This document shows positions 7,522-16,698 of a DNA stretch of 64,000 bases, piece after piece. A model generated the notes under the pieces. The model did no database searches and was not told the DNA's origin. It saw only the letters and a list, made by a program, of their open reading frames with translations. Position 1 is the first letter of the stretch; the number at the start of each line of letters is the position of its first letter. Origin of the DNA: Paraburkholderia domus (GTDB lineage Bacteria; Pseudomonadota; Gammaproteobacteria; Burkholderiales; Burkholderiaceae); the NCBI RefSeq assembly GCF_905220705.1, contig NZ_CAJNAT010000034.1, positions 1-64,000 on the forward strand, in the 5' to 3' direction. The position numbers and the translations under genes were made by a program.

Positions 7522-10290
7522 ATGACGCTGCGCGACTCCACGTTTCTGCTTCGCAAGCTCAACCCGCACTGCGCGAGCGCGCTGGCCGACGCAGCCAGTC
7601 TGTGCAACGCCCGCGTGCACGGCGAGATTACGCCTGAACACTGGCTGCTGAAACTGATCGAGCGCGGCGACGGTGATATCCCGGCGATCCTGCGACACTA
7701 CAAAATCGATATCGACTCGGTGTGGGATGCGCTGCTTGCCTCGCTCGAACGTCTGCCACGCGAACTGCGCGGTAAGCCTGCGTTGTCGCGAACGCTCGCC
7801 GACGTTCTGCAAGGCGCATGGCTCCGTGCGTCCGCCGGTGGGGACGGGCCAACGATACGTTCGGGCCATGTGTTGCAGGCATTGGTGGACGCCCCTCATT
7901 GCCTGCGTGCAACCGATGCGTGGCCGCTCCTGTCCATCAATGCGGCACAGATCCAGCGGCTCGCCGCAGTGATCGACCGACATTCTGTCGAAGCCCATGA
8001 CAATGCAACTGCCGGGCCTGTCGACAGCGATTCGCCTGCGCAGACCACCGGTAAGGAAGACGAAGCGCGTCCGGGTCTATCGACGAAATCGAAACCGCAA
8101 CCGCACGGGCGCGCGAGGCAACCGGAGGGTGAAGCCCTCGCCCGCTTCGCCATCGACCTGACCGCAAAGGCACAGCGCGGTGAAATCGATCCGGTATTTG
8201 GACGCGATCGCGAAATCCAGCAGGTTGTCGACGTACTCGCGCGACGTCGCAAGAACAACCCGATCCTCGTCGGCGAGCCCGGCGTGGGCAAAACCGCCCT
8301 CGTCGAAGGCCTGGCGCTTCGCGTCGCAGAAGGATCCGTGCCAGACGTGATCCGCGACGTACGCATTTTGACACTCGACCTGGGCCTGCTGCAGGCGGGT
8401 GCCGGTGTGAAGGGCGAATTCGAGCAGCGCCTGAAAACCGTGATCGACGAAGTGCAGCAATCGGACATACCGGTACTGCTCTTCATCGACGAGGCGCATA
8501 CGCTGATCGGCGCCGGCAACGCGACCGGTGGTGCCGATGCGGCGAACCTCCTGAAGCCGGCCCTCGCACGCGGCGAACTGCGCACGATCGCCGCAACCAC
8601 CTGGTCCGAGTACAAGGAATATTTCGAGCGCGATGCGGCGCTTGAGCGGCGCTTCCAGGTGATCAAGGTCGACGAACCGGACGACACCGCCGCGTGCCTG
8701 ATGCTGCGTGGCCTTGCGAGCCGCTATGCAAAGCACCACGGCGTACACATCCTCGATGAAGCCATCACGGCGGCGGTCAAGCTGTCACGCCGCTATATCC
8801 CGGCGCGTCAGCTACCGGACAAGGCGGTCGATCTGATTGACACAGCGGCCGCACGGGTGCGCATGGGGTTGGAATCGCCGCCCGTTGAACTCCAGCGGGC
8901 CGGCGCCGCGGTCGCCGCACTCGAACTGGAAATCAGCACGCTCGCCGCAGACCAGCGGGCTGGCGCACTGGACCTGCAGGAGCGGCATGATGCCCTGCAG
9001 GCCGCGCTCACCGATGCGCGTGCGAAACGGGATGCAATGCAACAGCGCTACACACACGAACTTGAACTGGTCAACGCGGTGCACGCGCAGCGCAGCGCGG
9101 ATCGGGACGCATCGTGCCATGGCGATGATGCGCTCGCCAGCGCCAGGCAGGCCTTGACTGACGCACAGGGAAAGGCGCCCCTCGTCTTTGTCGATGTGGA
9201 TGGACAGGCCATCGCCCAAGTGGTGGCCGAGTGGACCGGTGTGCCGGTCGGCAATCTGCTCGATGACGAACTGGCCGGACTGCTCACGCTCGAAGATCAT
9301 CTCGCCACGCGCGTGGTCGCCCAGGACGATGCCTTGGGCGCACTCGCGGAAAGCCTGCGCACCGCGAAAGCCGGCCTGAAATGCGAGCATTCGCCGCTCG
9401 GCGTGTTCCTGCTGGCGGGGCCATCGGGGGTGGGCAAGACCGAAACGGCACTCGCGCTCGCAGACCTGCTGTTTGGCGGCGAAGCCGCGCTGACGACAAT
9501 CAACATGTCGGAATATCAGGAAGCCCATACCGTTTCGCAACTGAAGGGTTCGCCGCCCGGCTATGTCGGATACGGCCGCGGCGGGATTCTCACCGAAGCC
9601 GTCCGGCAACGGCCCTATAGTGTCGTGCTGCTCGATGAAGTAGAGAAAGCGCACCGGGATGTGCTCGACATGTTCTATCAGGTGTTCGATCGCGGCACGA
9701 TGCGCGACGGCGAAGGCCGCGAGATCGACTTCCGCAATTGCGTGATCCTGATGACGTCCAACCTCGGCAGCACGCAGATCGACGAGGCCACGACGGAGAC
9801 CCCCGACATCCCGCACGCGGCACTCCTCGACGCGATGCACCCCCAGCTTGTCGCGCACTTCCAGCCCGCGCTGCTTGCGCGTTTCCAGACGCTGGTCTAC
9901 CGGCCACTCGACGCCGCGGCACTCGCGTCGATCGTGCGATTGAAGGTCGCGAAGGTCGCCGAACGTCTGCGCCGTCTTTACGATGTTGCGCTCACCTGCG
10001 ACGACGTGTTGACGGGATCGCTCGCGCAACTTTGCCTCGCACGCGAATCCGGCGCACGCAGCGTCGACGCGTTCCTCAACCAACGCATTCTTCCCGCCGT
10101 GTCGCGTGAACTCCTGACGCGGATGGGCCGAGGCTTGCTGCCGGCAGAAATTCATCTGTCGATGTCCTCCGAGGGGACTTCCTTCGGGGCGTCGCAAGAT
10201 GAGCGTCTCGTGATTGACTTCATCGATCGCCACGACACCCCGTCGCCTGCCGACGTGACCGCTGACGATCTGGTTGCGGCCGGTACCTGA
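7522..10290 (+). CDS. clpV: T6SS AAA+ ATPase ClpV (TssH)
   Basis: ClpV (922 aa) is the Hsp100-type AAA+ ATPase that disassembles the contracted TssBC sheath for reuse. The N-domain (about 1-150) begins with the LNPHCASALADAASLC helix typical of ClpV. The first AAA domain has Walker A GEPGVGKT and Walker B LLFIDEAHTL. A shortened middle domain follows. The second AAA domain has Walker A GPSGVGKT and Walker B VVLLDEVEKAH. The ATG at 7522 (MTLRDSTFLLRKLNP) gives the family N-terminus; the upstream in-frame start at 7453 adds Arg-rich sequence and is rejected. Near the C-terminus SSEGTSFGASQD is encoded by the same short repeat seen in tssC. tssE begins 11 bp downstream. Confidence 0.96.
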   Translation: MTLRDSTFLLRKLNPHCASALADAASLCNARVHGEITPEHWLLKLIERGDGDIPAILRHYKIDIDSVWDALLASLERLPRELRGKPALSRTLADVLQGAWLRASAGGDGPTIRSGHVLQALVDAPHCLRATDAWPLLSINAAQIQRLAAVIDRHSVEAHDNATAGPVDSDSPAQTTGKEDEARPGLSTKSKPQPHGRARQPEGEALARFAIDLTAKAQRGEIDPVFGRDREIQQVVDVLARRRKNNPILVGEPGVGKTALVEGLALRVAEGSVPDVIRDVRILTLDLGLLQAGAGVKGEFEQRLKTVIDEVQQSDIPVLLFIDEAHTLIGAGNATGGADAANLLKPALARGELRTIAATTWSEYKEYFERDAALERRFQVIKVDEPDDTAACLMLRGLASRYAKHHGVHILDEAITAAVKLSRRYIPARQLPDKAVDLIDTAAARVRMGLESPPVELQRAGAAVAALELEISTLAADQRAGALDLQERHDALQAALTDARAKRDAMQQRYTHELELVNAVHAQRSADRDASCHGDDALASARQALTDAQGKAPLVFVDVDGQAIAQVVAEWTGVPVGNLLDDELAGLLTLEDHLATRVVAQDDALGALAESLRTAKAGLKCEHSPLGVFLLAGPSGVGKTETALALADLLFGGEAALTTINMSEYQEAHTVSQLKGSPPGYVGYGRGGILTEAVRQRPYSVVLLDEVEKAHRDVLDMFYQVFDRGTMRDGEGREIDFRNCVILMTSNLGSTQIDEATTETPDIPHAALLDAMHPQLVAHFQPALLARFQTLVYRPLDAAALASIVRLKVAKVAERLRRLYDVALTCDDVLTGSLAQLCLARESGARSVDAFLNQRILPAVSRELLTRMGRGLLPAEIHLSMSSEGTSFGASQDERLVIDFIDRHDTPSPADVTADDLVAAGT
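10166..10196. repeat. Short repeat, copy C, near the 3' end of clpV
   Basis: The minus strand reads GACGCCCCGAAGGAAGTCCC followed by CTCGGAGG, matching the core of the copies at 1697-1742 and 6711-6769. It is in frame in clpV and adds about ten residues before the last beta strand. Confidence 0.5.
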
Positions 10291-10301
10291 CGGAGAATAC
10301 G

Positions 10302-10724
10302 ATGCCAGTCGGCCCTTCCCTGTGCGACAAGCTGCTTGGCCAGATCGATGGTGAGCCGCTGGACGCCTACGACGACAGGACACTCGAGATACTGAGCATC
10401 CAGCAGAACGTCCGCCGCATTCTCAACGCACGGGCGGGCGCGCTCAAGCACCTGCCCGATTACGGACTGCCGGATCTCACGAACATCTACAAGGCGCTGC
10501 CCGCTTCGGCGCATCTGCTCAAGCAGCAGATGGAGGCGACGCTGCTTGTCTACGAGCCGCGCATCCGTTCGATCGACGTGGAGTACGTCGACAATCCTGA
10601 CCCCGGCATCCTGGTGAGCTACGAAATGACGTGTCACCTGAAGAAAGCCGGACTGGTGCGGTTCGGAACATACTTCGAACCGCCCGGCCGGATGCGTGTG
10701 CAGCGGATTCAGGGGGAACGCTGA
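10302..10724 (+). CDS. tssE: T6SS baseplate wedge subunit TssE (gp25-like)
   Basis: A 140-aa protein of the T4 gp25-like family, which forms the baseplate wedge core and nucleates sheath assembly. The hallmarks are EILSIQQNVRRILNARAG (about 28-45), the LPDYGLPDLTN motif (about 50-60) and a C-terminal beta segment (EPRIRSIDVEYV). GGAG sits six bases before the ATG. It is 11 bp downstream of clpV and is the last T6SS gene of the plus-strand arm here; the next gene is a convergent porin. tssF and tssG, which often follow tssE, are absent from this side. Confidence 0.92.
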   Translation: MPVGPSLCDKLLGQIDGEPLDAYDDRTLEILSIQQNVRRILNARAGALKHLPDYGLPDLTNIYKALPASAHLLKQQMEATLLVYEPRIRSIDVEYVDNPDPGILVSYEMTCHLKKAGLVRFGTYFEPPGRMRVQRIQGER

Positions 10725-10819
10725 GCCGGGCGGGTCAGGCGAAACCTGGCAAAGCGTGGTGCCCGTACGCAGCGGTCGACGCACGGCATCAAGCCGAATC
10801 GAACCCCGTCCTTGTTGAA

Positions 10820-11989
10820 TCAGAACTGATGCTGAATGCCTGACGTCACCACCAGCTGGCGTCGTGTGCTCGACGGCGACACACCATAAATCTGCGCCAC
10901 CGCATGACGCCCCTGCTGCGCGACGCCGATCAGATAGAGCGTCGTGCGCTTGGATATCGCGTATTCGGTGCCGAGGTTGATCTGATCCCAGCCTGGCTCC
11001 GCGTCACCCGTACCATTGCCCGAATAGCGCCCATTGGTGCGGATGTAGGCCACACCGGTCTCCCACGCAGGCGTGATCTGCCAGGTCAGGTTCGCCTCGT
11101 AGTTATCGAGCGTCAACGCGGTCGCGTCCAGATAGCGATACTGCGTTTTCGAGTACATGCCGCCCAATGTGAGCGCGCCGAAGAACTGGTACGAAGCCCC
11201 CGCGAGCCAGATACGCTGCCGTTTCACCCCCGCCGTACTGGCAATGCTGTTCGAAAACGTATTCTCATAGTCGTCGTACACGCCGGCACCCGGCGCACCC
11301 AATGCGCCGGCCGGCTGCGCATCAGGCCGGTCCGCCTGCAGAAAGCCGATGCCTGCCGCGAACGGCCCACGTGCATAAGCAGCCCCCGCGCTCATCATGC
11401 GATTGTTCGCGAAGCCCGACGAACCGTCCGCGGCCGCTGCCTGATTGCTGAAACCATAGGTCGCGCCGAAGCTCAGTCCGGCGAATTGCGGACTCGCGTA
11501 TTTGACGGTGTTGCTGACCTTGAAGCTCGCATTGGTGTTATCCGCATCGCCAACGTGTGCGCCGATATAACCTGCCCACGTTTCGTTGCTCGCGAAACCC
11601 GACACCGTATCGATCGTCGTATCCCATTGCCGGCCCATCGTCACCGTGCCGAAGCGGTCATCGGCGAGGCCTACGTAAGCGACGTTGAATGCGCGGCCGG
11701 TGCCGTGTCCGCTCTGCACATCGAACGGGCTCATCAACCGGAAGATCGCATGCGATCCGCCACCCAGGTCTTCGCTGCCGGTCATGATCCAGCGCGACGC
11801 CGTCAACTGCCCGCTGGTCGTCGACCAGTCGGAATGCCCGCCGCTATTGTTCGCGTACAGGATGCCCGCATCGATAATGCCGCTCAGGGTCACGCGGCTT
11901 TGCGCATGAGCGCCGAACGGCACACCGAACAACCAGGCGCAGGACGCAGCGACGAGCGTCATCCTCACGGCTTTTTCTCGTGATTTCAA
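10820..11989 (-). CDS. Outer-membrane porin, Gram-negative trimeric type
   Basis: About 389 aa. It has a basic n-region and hydrophobic signal peptide ending in FGAHAQ, followed by SRVTLSGIIDAGILY, the standard first strand of Burkholderia porins. It also has the SEDLGGGSHAIFRL and FGTVTMGRQWDT segments, and it ends in a phenylalanine (HQF), as barrel proteins do. The start is uncertain: a TTG at 11989 preceded by GGAGAG gives a compact signal peptide, a TTG at 12001 is four codons longer, and an ATG lies nine codons further in. It is the last gene of a minus-strand run containing a sulfatase and its maturase, which suggests it admits their substrate, but specificity cannot be read from the sequence. 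Confidence 0.88.
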   Translation of the reverse strand: MKSREKAVRMTLVAASCAWLFGVPFGAHAQSRVTLSGIIDAGILYANNSGGHSDWSTTSGQLTASRWIMTGSEDLGGGSHAIFRLMSPFDVQSGHGTGRAFNVAYVGLADDRFGTVTMGRQWDTTIDTVSGFASNETWAGYIGAHVGDADNTNASFKVSNTVKYASPQFAGLSFGATYGFSNQAAAADGSSGFANNRMMSAGAAYARGPFAAGIGFLQADRPDAQPAGALGAPGAGVYDDYENTFSNSIASTAGVKRQRIWLAGASYQFFGALTLGGMYSKTQYRYLDATALTLDNYEANLTWQITPAWETGVAYIRTNGRYSGNGTGDAEPGWDQINLGTEYAISKRTTLYLIGVAQQGRHAVAQIYGVSPSSTRRQLVVTSGIQHQF

Positions 11990-12046
11990 AGTACTCTCCA
12001 AATCCAGGTGATCAGTTTTTTGCGGGTGCTGCTAACGCAGGAGCGC

Positions 12047-13123
12047 CTATGACCCGGGTAATCTCAGAACTGTGCGAAAACCGATGTGATTGGTACCCAT
12101 CGTCACGTCCTGCGCATGGCGCGCGCTCGGCCGGTAGCGTTTGCAATAGATCGGCGAACAGAGAAACGAGCCCCCTTTGATGGTGCCGAGTTCGGTGCTG
12201 CGCGCCTTCGCCACCAGCGCGTCTTCGAGATCGACGTTCGGGTTCGGCGGCGGCTCGCTCGCCTGTTGCGCGTGGTTCTGCTGCCACGGGTCCTTCACCC
12301 ACTGCCAGACATTACCGACCATGTCGTATAACCCATAGCCGTTGGCCGGAAAGCAGCCGACCGGTGAAGTCGACACGAAGCCGTCTTTCGCGGTGTTCTG
12401 AAACGGAAAGGCGCCCTGCCAGGTGTTGGCCATCATCTTCGACCGAATCGCGAAGGTGTCGCCCCACGGATAAGTAGTCGAGGTGCCGCCGTGCGCCGCG
12501 TATTCGTACTCGGCTTCGGTCGGCAAATCGCGGCCGCGCCACTTCGCGTAAGCCAGCGCGTCTTCATACGCGATATGCACGACCGGATGATTGCCGAGCC
12601 CGTCGATCGAACTGCCGGGCCCGGTGGGATGACGCCAGTCGGCGCCCGGCACGAAATGCCACCACTGCATCGCGCCGACCAGCAGGTCCTTCGGCGGCAG
12701 AAAAACCGTCGAGCCAGGCCGCGTCATCTCCGCCGGCAATGAGGGATAGCGCTTCGCATCGAGCCCGCGTTCGGCGAGCGTCTTATAACCGGTCGCGGCA
12801 ACGAAGCGGGCAAACTCCGCATTCGTCACGTCGTAGCGATCGATCATGAAGCTGCCCACCTTGACGCTGCGCGCCGGTGCTTCTTCCGGATTGCCGCCGT
12901 CCGAGCCCATCACGAAGCTGCCGGCCGGTACTCGCACCTGATCGCTATCCGACGATGCCGGCGGCAAACCGTTGAAGGCCTCGCACGCCTGCAGGGTACC
13001 GAGCGGCACGGCTTGCGGTGCGGCGCCGGCCGCCACCGTCCCCGCGAGCGCCACCTGAGTCAGCACGATGCATGCAGCCGTTGCCCCATGCCGCGCGATC
13101 AAACGTCGGATATGCATGCTCAT
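12047..13123 (-). CDS. Formylglycine-generating enzyme (sulfatase maturase) with signal peptide
   Basis: A 358-aa member of the FGE-sulfatase (SUMF1) family. FGE oxidises the active-site cysteine of type I sulfatases to formylglycine in an oxygen- and copper-dependent reaction. Both catalytic cysteines are visible in GGSFLCSPIYCKRYRPSARH, matching the C-x4-C of characterised FGEs. Upstream features are VPAGSFVMGSDG, the DRYDVTNAEFARFV motif and the DLPTEAEYEYAAHGG motif. The N-terminus (about 1-33) is a signal peptide-like segment with an RR pair, so the enzyme is probably exported, unlike the cytosolic actinobacterial FGE. The ATG at 13123 has GAGGAG overlapping the stop of the upstream sulfatase, so the two are translationally coupled. 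The pairing strongly suggests the sulfatase is its client. Confidence 0.92.
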   Translation of the reverse strand: MSMHIRRLIARHGATAACIVLTQVALAGTVAAGAAPQAVPLGTLQACEAFNGLPPASSDSDQVRVPAGSFVMGSDGGNPEEAPARSVKVGSFMIDRYDVTNAEFARFVAATGYKTLAERGLDAKRYPSLPAEMTRPGSTVFLPPKDLLVGAMQWWHFVPGADWRHPTGPGSSIDGLGNHPVVHIAYEDALAYAKWRGRDLPTEAEYEYAAHGGTSTTYPWGDTFAIRSKMMANTWQGAFPFQNTAKDGFVSTSPVGCFPANGYGLYDMVGNVWQWVKDPWQQNHAQQASEPPPNPNVDLEDALVAKARSTELGTIKGGSFLCSPIYCKRYRPSARHAQDVTMGTNHIGFRTVLRLPGS

Positions 13124-13134
13124 GCCAACGCTCC

Positions 13135-14859
13135 TCAGTAGTCCATGCGCGGATACGAGGTATCGCGCCACGTCTCGACGACGTTGTTCTGCTGCACGTA
13201 TTGCGCCCACTCGGTCAGCATCTGTTCGAGTACTTCAGGACGCTTCGCGGAAAGATCGTGCAACTCGGCGCGGTCGTGAGCGAGGTCGTACAGTTGCCAA
13301 TGGCCCTTGCCGTTGTCGTAGGAATACACCAGCTTCCAGTTGCCTTTGCGCAATGCGTTACGCCCCATCAGTTCCATGCCGTACACGTAGTCGGCCACAT
13401 GCACGTTTTTTTGCTCGCCAGTCAGATATGGTTTCATCGACATGCCCTGCATCGGCAGCACGGTATGCCCGTGGAATTCGATACCGGGTTGCTGGATATT
13501 GGCGAAGTCGAGAATAGTCGGCGTCAGATCCTTGACGGTGAGCACCTGTTCGCTCTTGCCGGGTTGAACATGTCCGGGAAACGACACAAAGGCCGGCGAA
13601 CGGATCCCGCCTTCGTTGGTGTACGCCTTGAAGAGGCGAAATGGCTGCGCGCTCACCTGCCCCCACGCCGGCCCCTCGAACACGAACGAATTGGCGCGGC
13701 CGATGTTATCGAGCGAGTTGTCGAAGGTCTGCGCGATCCACTTCGCGTTGCCGCTGTCCTCGTCCCATTTGTTGCCTTCCGGGCCGTTGTCCGACAGGAA
13801 CACGATCAGCGTGTTGTCGTATTGACCGCTCGCTTTCAGGTAGTCGATCAGACGGCCGACGTTACGGTCGAGATCGGCCACCAGCGCCGCGTAAGCTTCC
13901 ATCGTACGGGCCGAACGCGCCTTCTCGTCGGCGCTCAAGGCGCTCCACGGTTTCGTCCCATCCGGCAGCGGCGCGGGCTTCGCGTCGTTCGGCACGAGAC
14001 CGAGGCGCTTCATCTTGTCGATGCGGCGCTGCGCGATCACGTCATAGCCGACGTCGTAGTTGCCGCGCACCTTCCGCAATTCATCGTCAGGGGCTTGCAG
14101 CGGCAAATGCGCCGCCGTATAGGCTGCATACGCGAAGAATGGCTTGCCGGCGCGCTGCGAGTCCTGCAGATAGGCAATCATCTTGTCGGTGTACGTCCGC
14201 GACGAATAGAAGTCGGCAGGCAGATCGATCTTCTTGCCGTTCTCGCGGTAGGTCGGCTCCGGTGCATCCGACGTGATCGTCATCACCTTCTGCTTGAAAT
14301 GCGACGCGCCGCCGTTGATCAACGCATACGAGCGTTCGAAGCCACGCTGGTCCGGACGCATACCGTCACTGCCACCCAGATGCCATTTGCCGGCCATCAC
14401 CGTCCAGTACCCGGCGTCTTTCATGATTTCTGGCAAAGCCGCCACGCGCTGATTCAAGCCGCCTTCATAACCGGGATGGTTGACCTCTTCCGGCGTCAGA
14501 TGCGGCGTGATCATCTCCGCCATGTTGCCGACGCCGGCCAGGTGATTGTCCATGCCGGACAGCAGCATCGAGCGGGTCGGCGAGCAGGTCGGCGCGACAT
14601 ACATCGTGTCGAGCAGGCGGCCGTGCGCGACCAGCGCATCGAGATTCGGCGTCGCGATCTCGCTGCCGAATGCGCCGAGGTCCGAGCGCCCGACGTCGTC
14701 GGCCACGATCAGCAGCACATTGGGACGCGCGCCGGATGCAGCAGTGGACGCAACCGGTGCGGATGCCGCGACGGCCGCGTCCGCTGCCTGCGAGAGCGGC
14801 ATCACAACAGTACATGCGCCACCCACGAAGGTTGCGGCAAGGATGGTACGAAAGCTCAT
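13135..14859 (-). CDS. Exported Cys-type sulfatase (arylsulfatase family)
   Basis: A 574-aa type I sulfatase of the alkaline-phosphatase superfamily. It has a signal peptide (about 1-26), the N-terminal metal site RPNVLLIVADDVGRSDLGAF, and the FGly motif APTCSPTRSMLLSG (C-x-P-x-R) that is the substrate for formylglycine formation. A second signature, YWTVMAGKWHLGG, is also intact, as is the downstream metal-site motif LSDNGPEG. It hydrolyses a sulfate ester, probably in the periplasm. The substrate is not readable; alkyl or aryl sulfates are both possible, though length and motifs resemble arylsulfatases. GGAG lies five bases before the ATG. Its gene ends 11 bp before the maturase gene, and a permease gene ends 72 bp upstream. 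Confidence 0.92.
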   Translation of the reverse strand: MSFRTILAATFVGGACTVVMPLSQAADAAVAASAPVASTAASGARPNVLLIVADDVGRSDLGAFGSEIATPNLDALVAHGRLLDTMYVAPTCSPTRSMLLSGMDNHLAGVGNMAEMITPHLTPEEVNHPGYEGGLNQRVAALPEIMKDAGYWTVMAGKWHLGGSDGMRPDQRGFERSYALINGGASHFKQKVMTITSDAPEPTYRENGKKIDLPADFYSSRTYTDKMIAYLQDSQRAGKPFFAYAAYTAAHLPLQAPDDELRKVRGNYDVGYDVIAQRRIDKMKRLGLVPNDAKPAPLPDGTKPWSALSADEKARSARTMEAYAALVADLDRNVGRLIDYLKASGQYDNTLIVFLSDNGPEGNKWDEDSGNAKWIAQTFDNSLDNIGRANSFVFEGPAWGQVSAQPFRLFKAYTNEGGIRSPAFVSFPGHVQPGKSEQVLTVKDLTPTILDFANIQQPGIEFHGHTVLPMQGMSMKPYLTGEQKNVHVADYVYGMELMGRNALRKGNWKLVYSYDNGKGHWQLYDLAHDRAELHDLSAKRPEVLEQMLTEWAQYVQQNNVVETWRDTSYPRMDY

Positions 14860-14931
14860 TTGATCTCCATTTCCACGATGTCTCCTAACCTCGATTCAAA
14901 TCCTGTTGCCACGAAGCTTTGACGAAATGCT

Positions 14932-16380
14932 TTACAACCTCGACCGTCCGAGCCGTTCAAACGCGTTGCGGTCGCGTTGCTTGAGCCTCTTCGCCGCGAG
15001 CACGCCAGCCACCGCGAAGATCGGCAGCAAGGCGGTCAACGCATACGACACGCCCACGCCCGCACCGGTCAGCAGCGGAAAATTCACGATGGCGAGCACC
15101 AGCACAACCGTCAGGGCGATACCGGACAACACCGGCAACACACCCACGCGCATCACACCCGCCTCGTCCCTGCCGATACGCCTGAAGAACACGAACACCG
15201 CCGCCGAGGAAAGCGCCATCAACGCGATGATGCAAAGCGTCGCTACATTCGTGAGCCACGAGAACAGCGTCAGAACCGGATCGGCGTGCGCGACGATGAA
15301 CACCAGCACAACGATTGCAGCCACCGCCGTTTGCAACAGCGAGCCGATATGCGGACTGCAATGCACACGATGCGTGCGGCCGAGCGCTTGTGGCAGCAAA
15401 CCCTCACGGCCCGTTGCAAAGAAATAGCGCGACGCCGAATTGTGAAACGCCAGCAGGCCCGCATACACGCTGGTGATGAACAGCACGCTCATCGCCGCGG
15501 TCAGCGTCTTGTTGGCGTAGTGATCGGAGAGCGTGTAGAGGAACGTGGTCGGATCGGTCAGTGCGGTGAGTGTCTTGACGATCTTGTCACTGCCCGCGCC
15601 AATCACCATGCACCACGCGGAGAACGCATAGAACACGCCGATCAGCAGCACCGAAATGTAGGTCGCCAACGGCACCGTGCGCTGCGGGTCTTTCGCCTCT
15701 TCGCTATAGATCGTGGTCGCCTCGAAACCGATGAAGCTGGCGAAGCAGAACAGAAAGCCGATCGCGGGCGTGCCGCTCATGAAGGCATGCGGCGTGAACG
15801 AAGCCGCATTGATCCCGCTGTCGCCGCCGCTTTTCAGAATGGCCAGATCGAGGATCAGCACGACAATGTATTCGCCGAATACCAGCAGAGAGAGCACCTT
15901 CGCGGACAGATCGATCTGCCGGTAGCCGAACACGCCGATGCTGGCCATCGCCGCGAGCGAGCAGATCCACCATGGCGTATTCAGGTTGAAGTGCGCGCTC
16001 AGGAAGCCCGAGGCCACCGCGCCGAACATGCCGTACAAACCGATTTGCATCGTGTTGTAGCCGAGCAGCGCGATCAATGCCGCCGCGCCGCCCGCGGTGC
16101 CGCCGAGACCGCGAGCCGTGAACGCATAGAAGCCGCCGGCGTTGGTCACGTGCCGCGACATGGCCGTATACCCGGCGGAGAACATCAACAGGATCACCAC
16201 CGTAGCAACCAGCAAGGCCGGCGTGCCCGCGCCGTTGCCGAGCATGATGCCGATCGGAAAGCCGCCTGCGATCGCGACCAGCGGCCCGGCCGCCGAGATC
16301 ACGAAGAAGATGATGAAGCCCAGTCCCAACGCCCCCTTGCGCAACTCGGTTGACGGTGACGGTTCAGCGACGACGCTCAT
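14932..16380 (-). CDS. APC-family amino acid/amine permease
   Basis: A 482-aa APC superfamily transporter with about 12 hydrophobic segments. The first membrane segment carries the family motif FFVISAAGPLVAIAGG, and the second to third segments follow with AGGFYAFTARGLGGTAGG (about 79-96). The conserved FIGFEATTIYSEEAKDPQRT loop follows at about 220-240. The substrate is probably an amino acid or a small amine. The ATG at 16380 has AGGAG nine bases upstream. A much longer in-frame ORF up to 16668 would add about 96 non-membrane residues and is rejected. It lies between the EutR-like regulator and the sulfatase, consistent with uptake of an amine or of the desulfated product. Confidence 0.88.
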   Translation of the reverse strand: MSVVAEPSPSTELRKGALGLGFIIFFVISAAGPLVAIAGGFPIGIMLGNGAGTPALLVATVVILLMFSAGYTAMSRHVTNAGGFYAFTARGLGGTAGGAAALIALLGYNTMQIGLYGMFGAVASGFLSAHFNLNTPWWICSLAAMASIGVFGYRQIDLSAKVLSLLVFGEYIVVLILDLAILKSGGDSGINAASFTPHAFMSGTPAIGFLFCFASFIGFEATTIYSEEAKDPQRTVPLATYISVLLIGVFYAFSAWCMVIGAGSDKIVKTLTALTDPTTFLYTLSDHYANKTLTAAMSVLFITSVYAGLLAFHNSASRYFFATGREGLLPQALGRTHRVHCSPHIGSLLQTAVAAIVVLVFIVAHADPVLTLFSWLTNVATLCIIALMALSSAAVFVFFRRIGRDEAGVMRVGVLPVLSGIALTVVLVLAIVNFPLLTGAGVGVSYALTALLPIFAVAGVLAAKRLKQRDRNAFERLGRSRL

Positions 16381-16698
16381 AGTTTTGGCTCCTGGATTTT
16401 CCTTCGCCTGCATCACGACGAAGTCGGACGCAGCGCAAGTGTTGATGCACTGTAGAAAACCAAAAATACCGAGCGGGAGCACAAATCGGCAACGCAGTGC
16501 GAACTTGGGTTTACGCCTAGACGTCGGCACCTGTAGCCAACCAGGCATCGAATCCAGACGTGAAAGATCAGGCGGGACGTGCGCAAGCACGCCCGCGAGC
16601 GGGAACCGTTCATGGGTGAAAATCGGGCAGTGAATCGGACAGAGAATCTGGCCGGCAGGACCACGCACCGGCGCGGACGTGGAAACGCGCGCCGGGCG
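16381..16698. promoter_or_regulatory. Intergenic region upstream of the permease, with a hairpin
   Basis: This 318-bp gap separates the AraC-type regulator from the permease. It contains a GC-rich hairpin at 16572-16596 (GCGGG-A-CGTGC pairing with GCACG-CCCGC, one bulged A, GCAA loop). On the minus strand it is followed by CTGATCTTTC, so it may end the regulator transcript. The remaining part would hold the permease promoter, but I cannot identify -10 and -35 hexamers with confidence. Confidence 0.3.

Noticed and set aside
8812..10383. Long open frame antisense to clpV and tssE
   Set aside because: The plus-strand proteins are unmistakable and the antisense translation resembles no family.
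13018..14922. 634-codon plus-strand frame opposite the sulfatase
   Set aside because: The minus strand carries all sulfatase motifs; the plus frame is His/Arg-rich shadow sequence.
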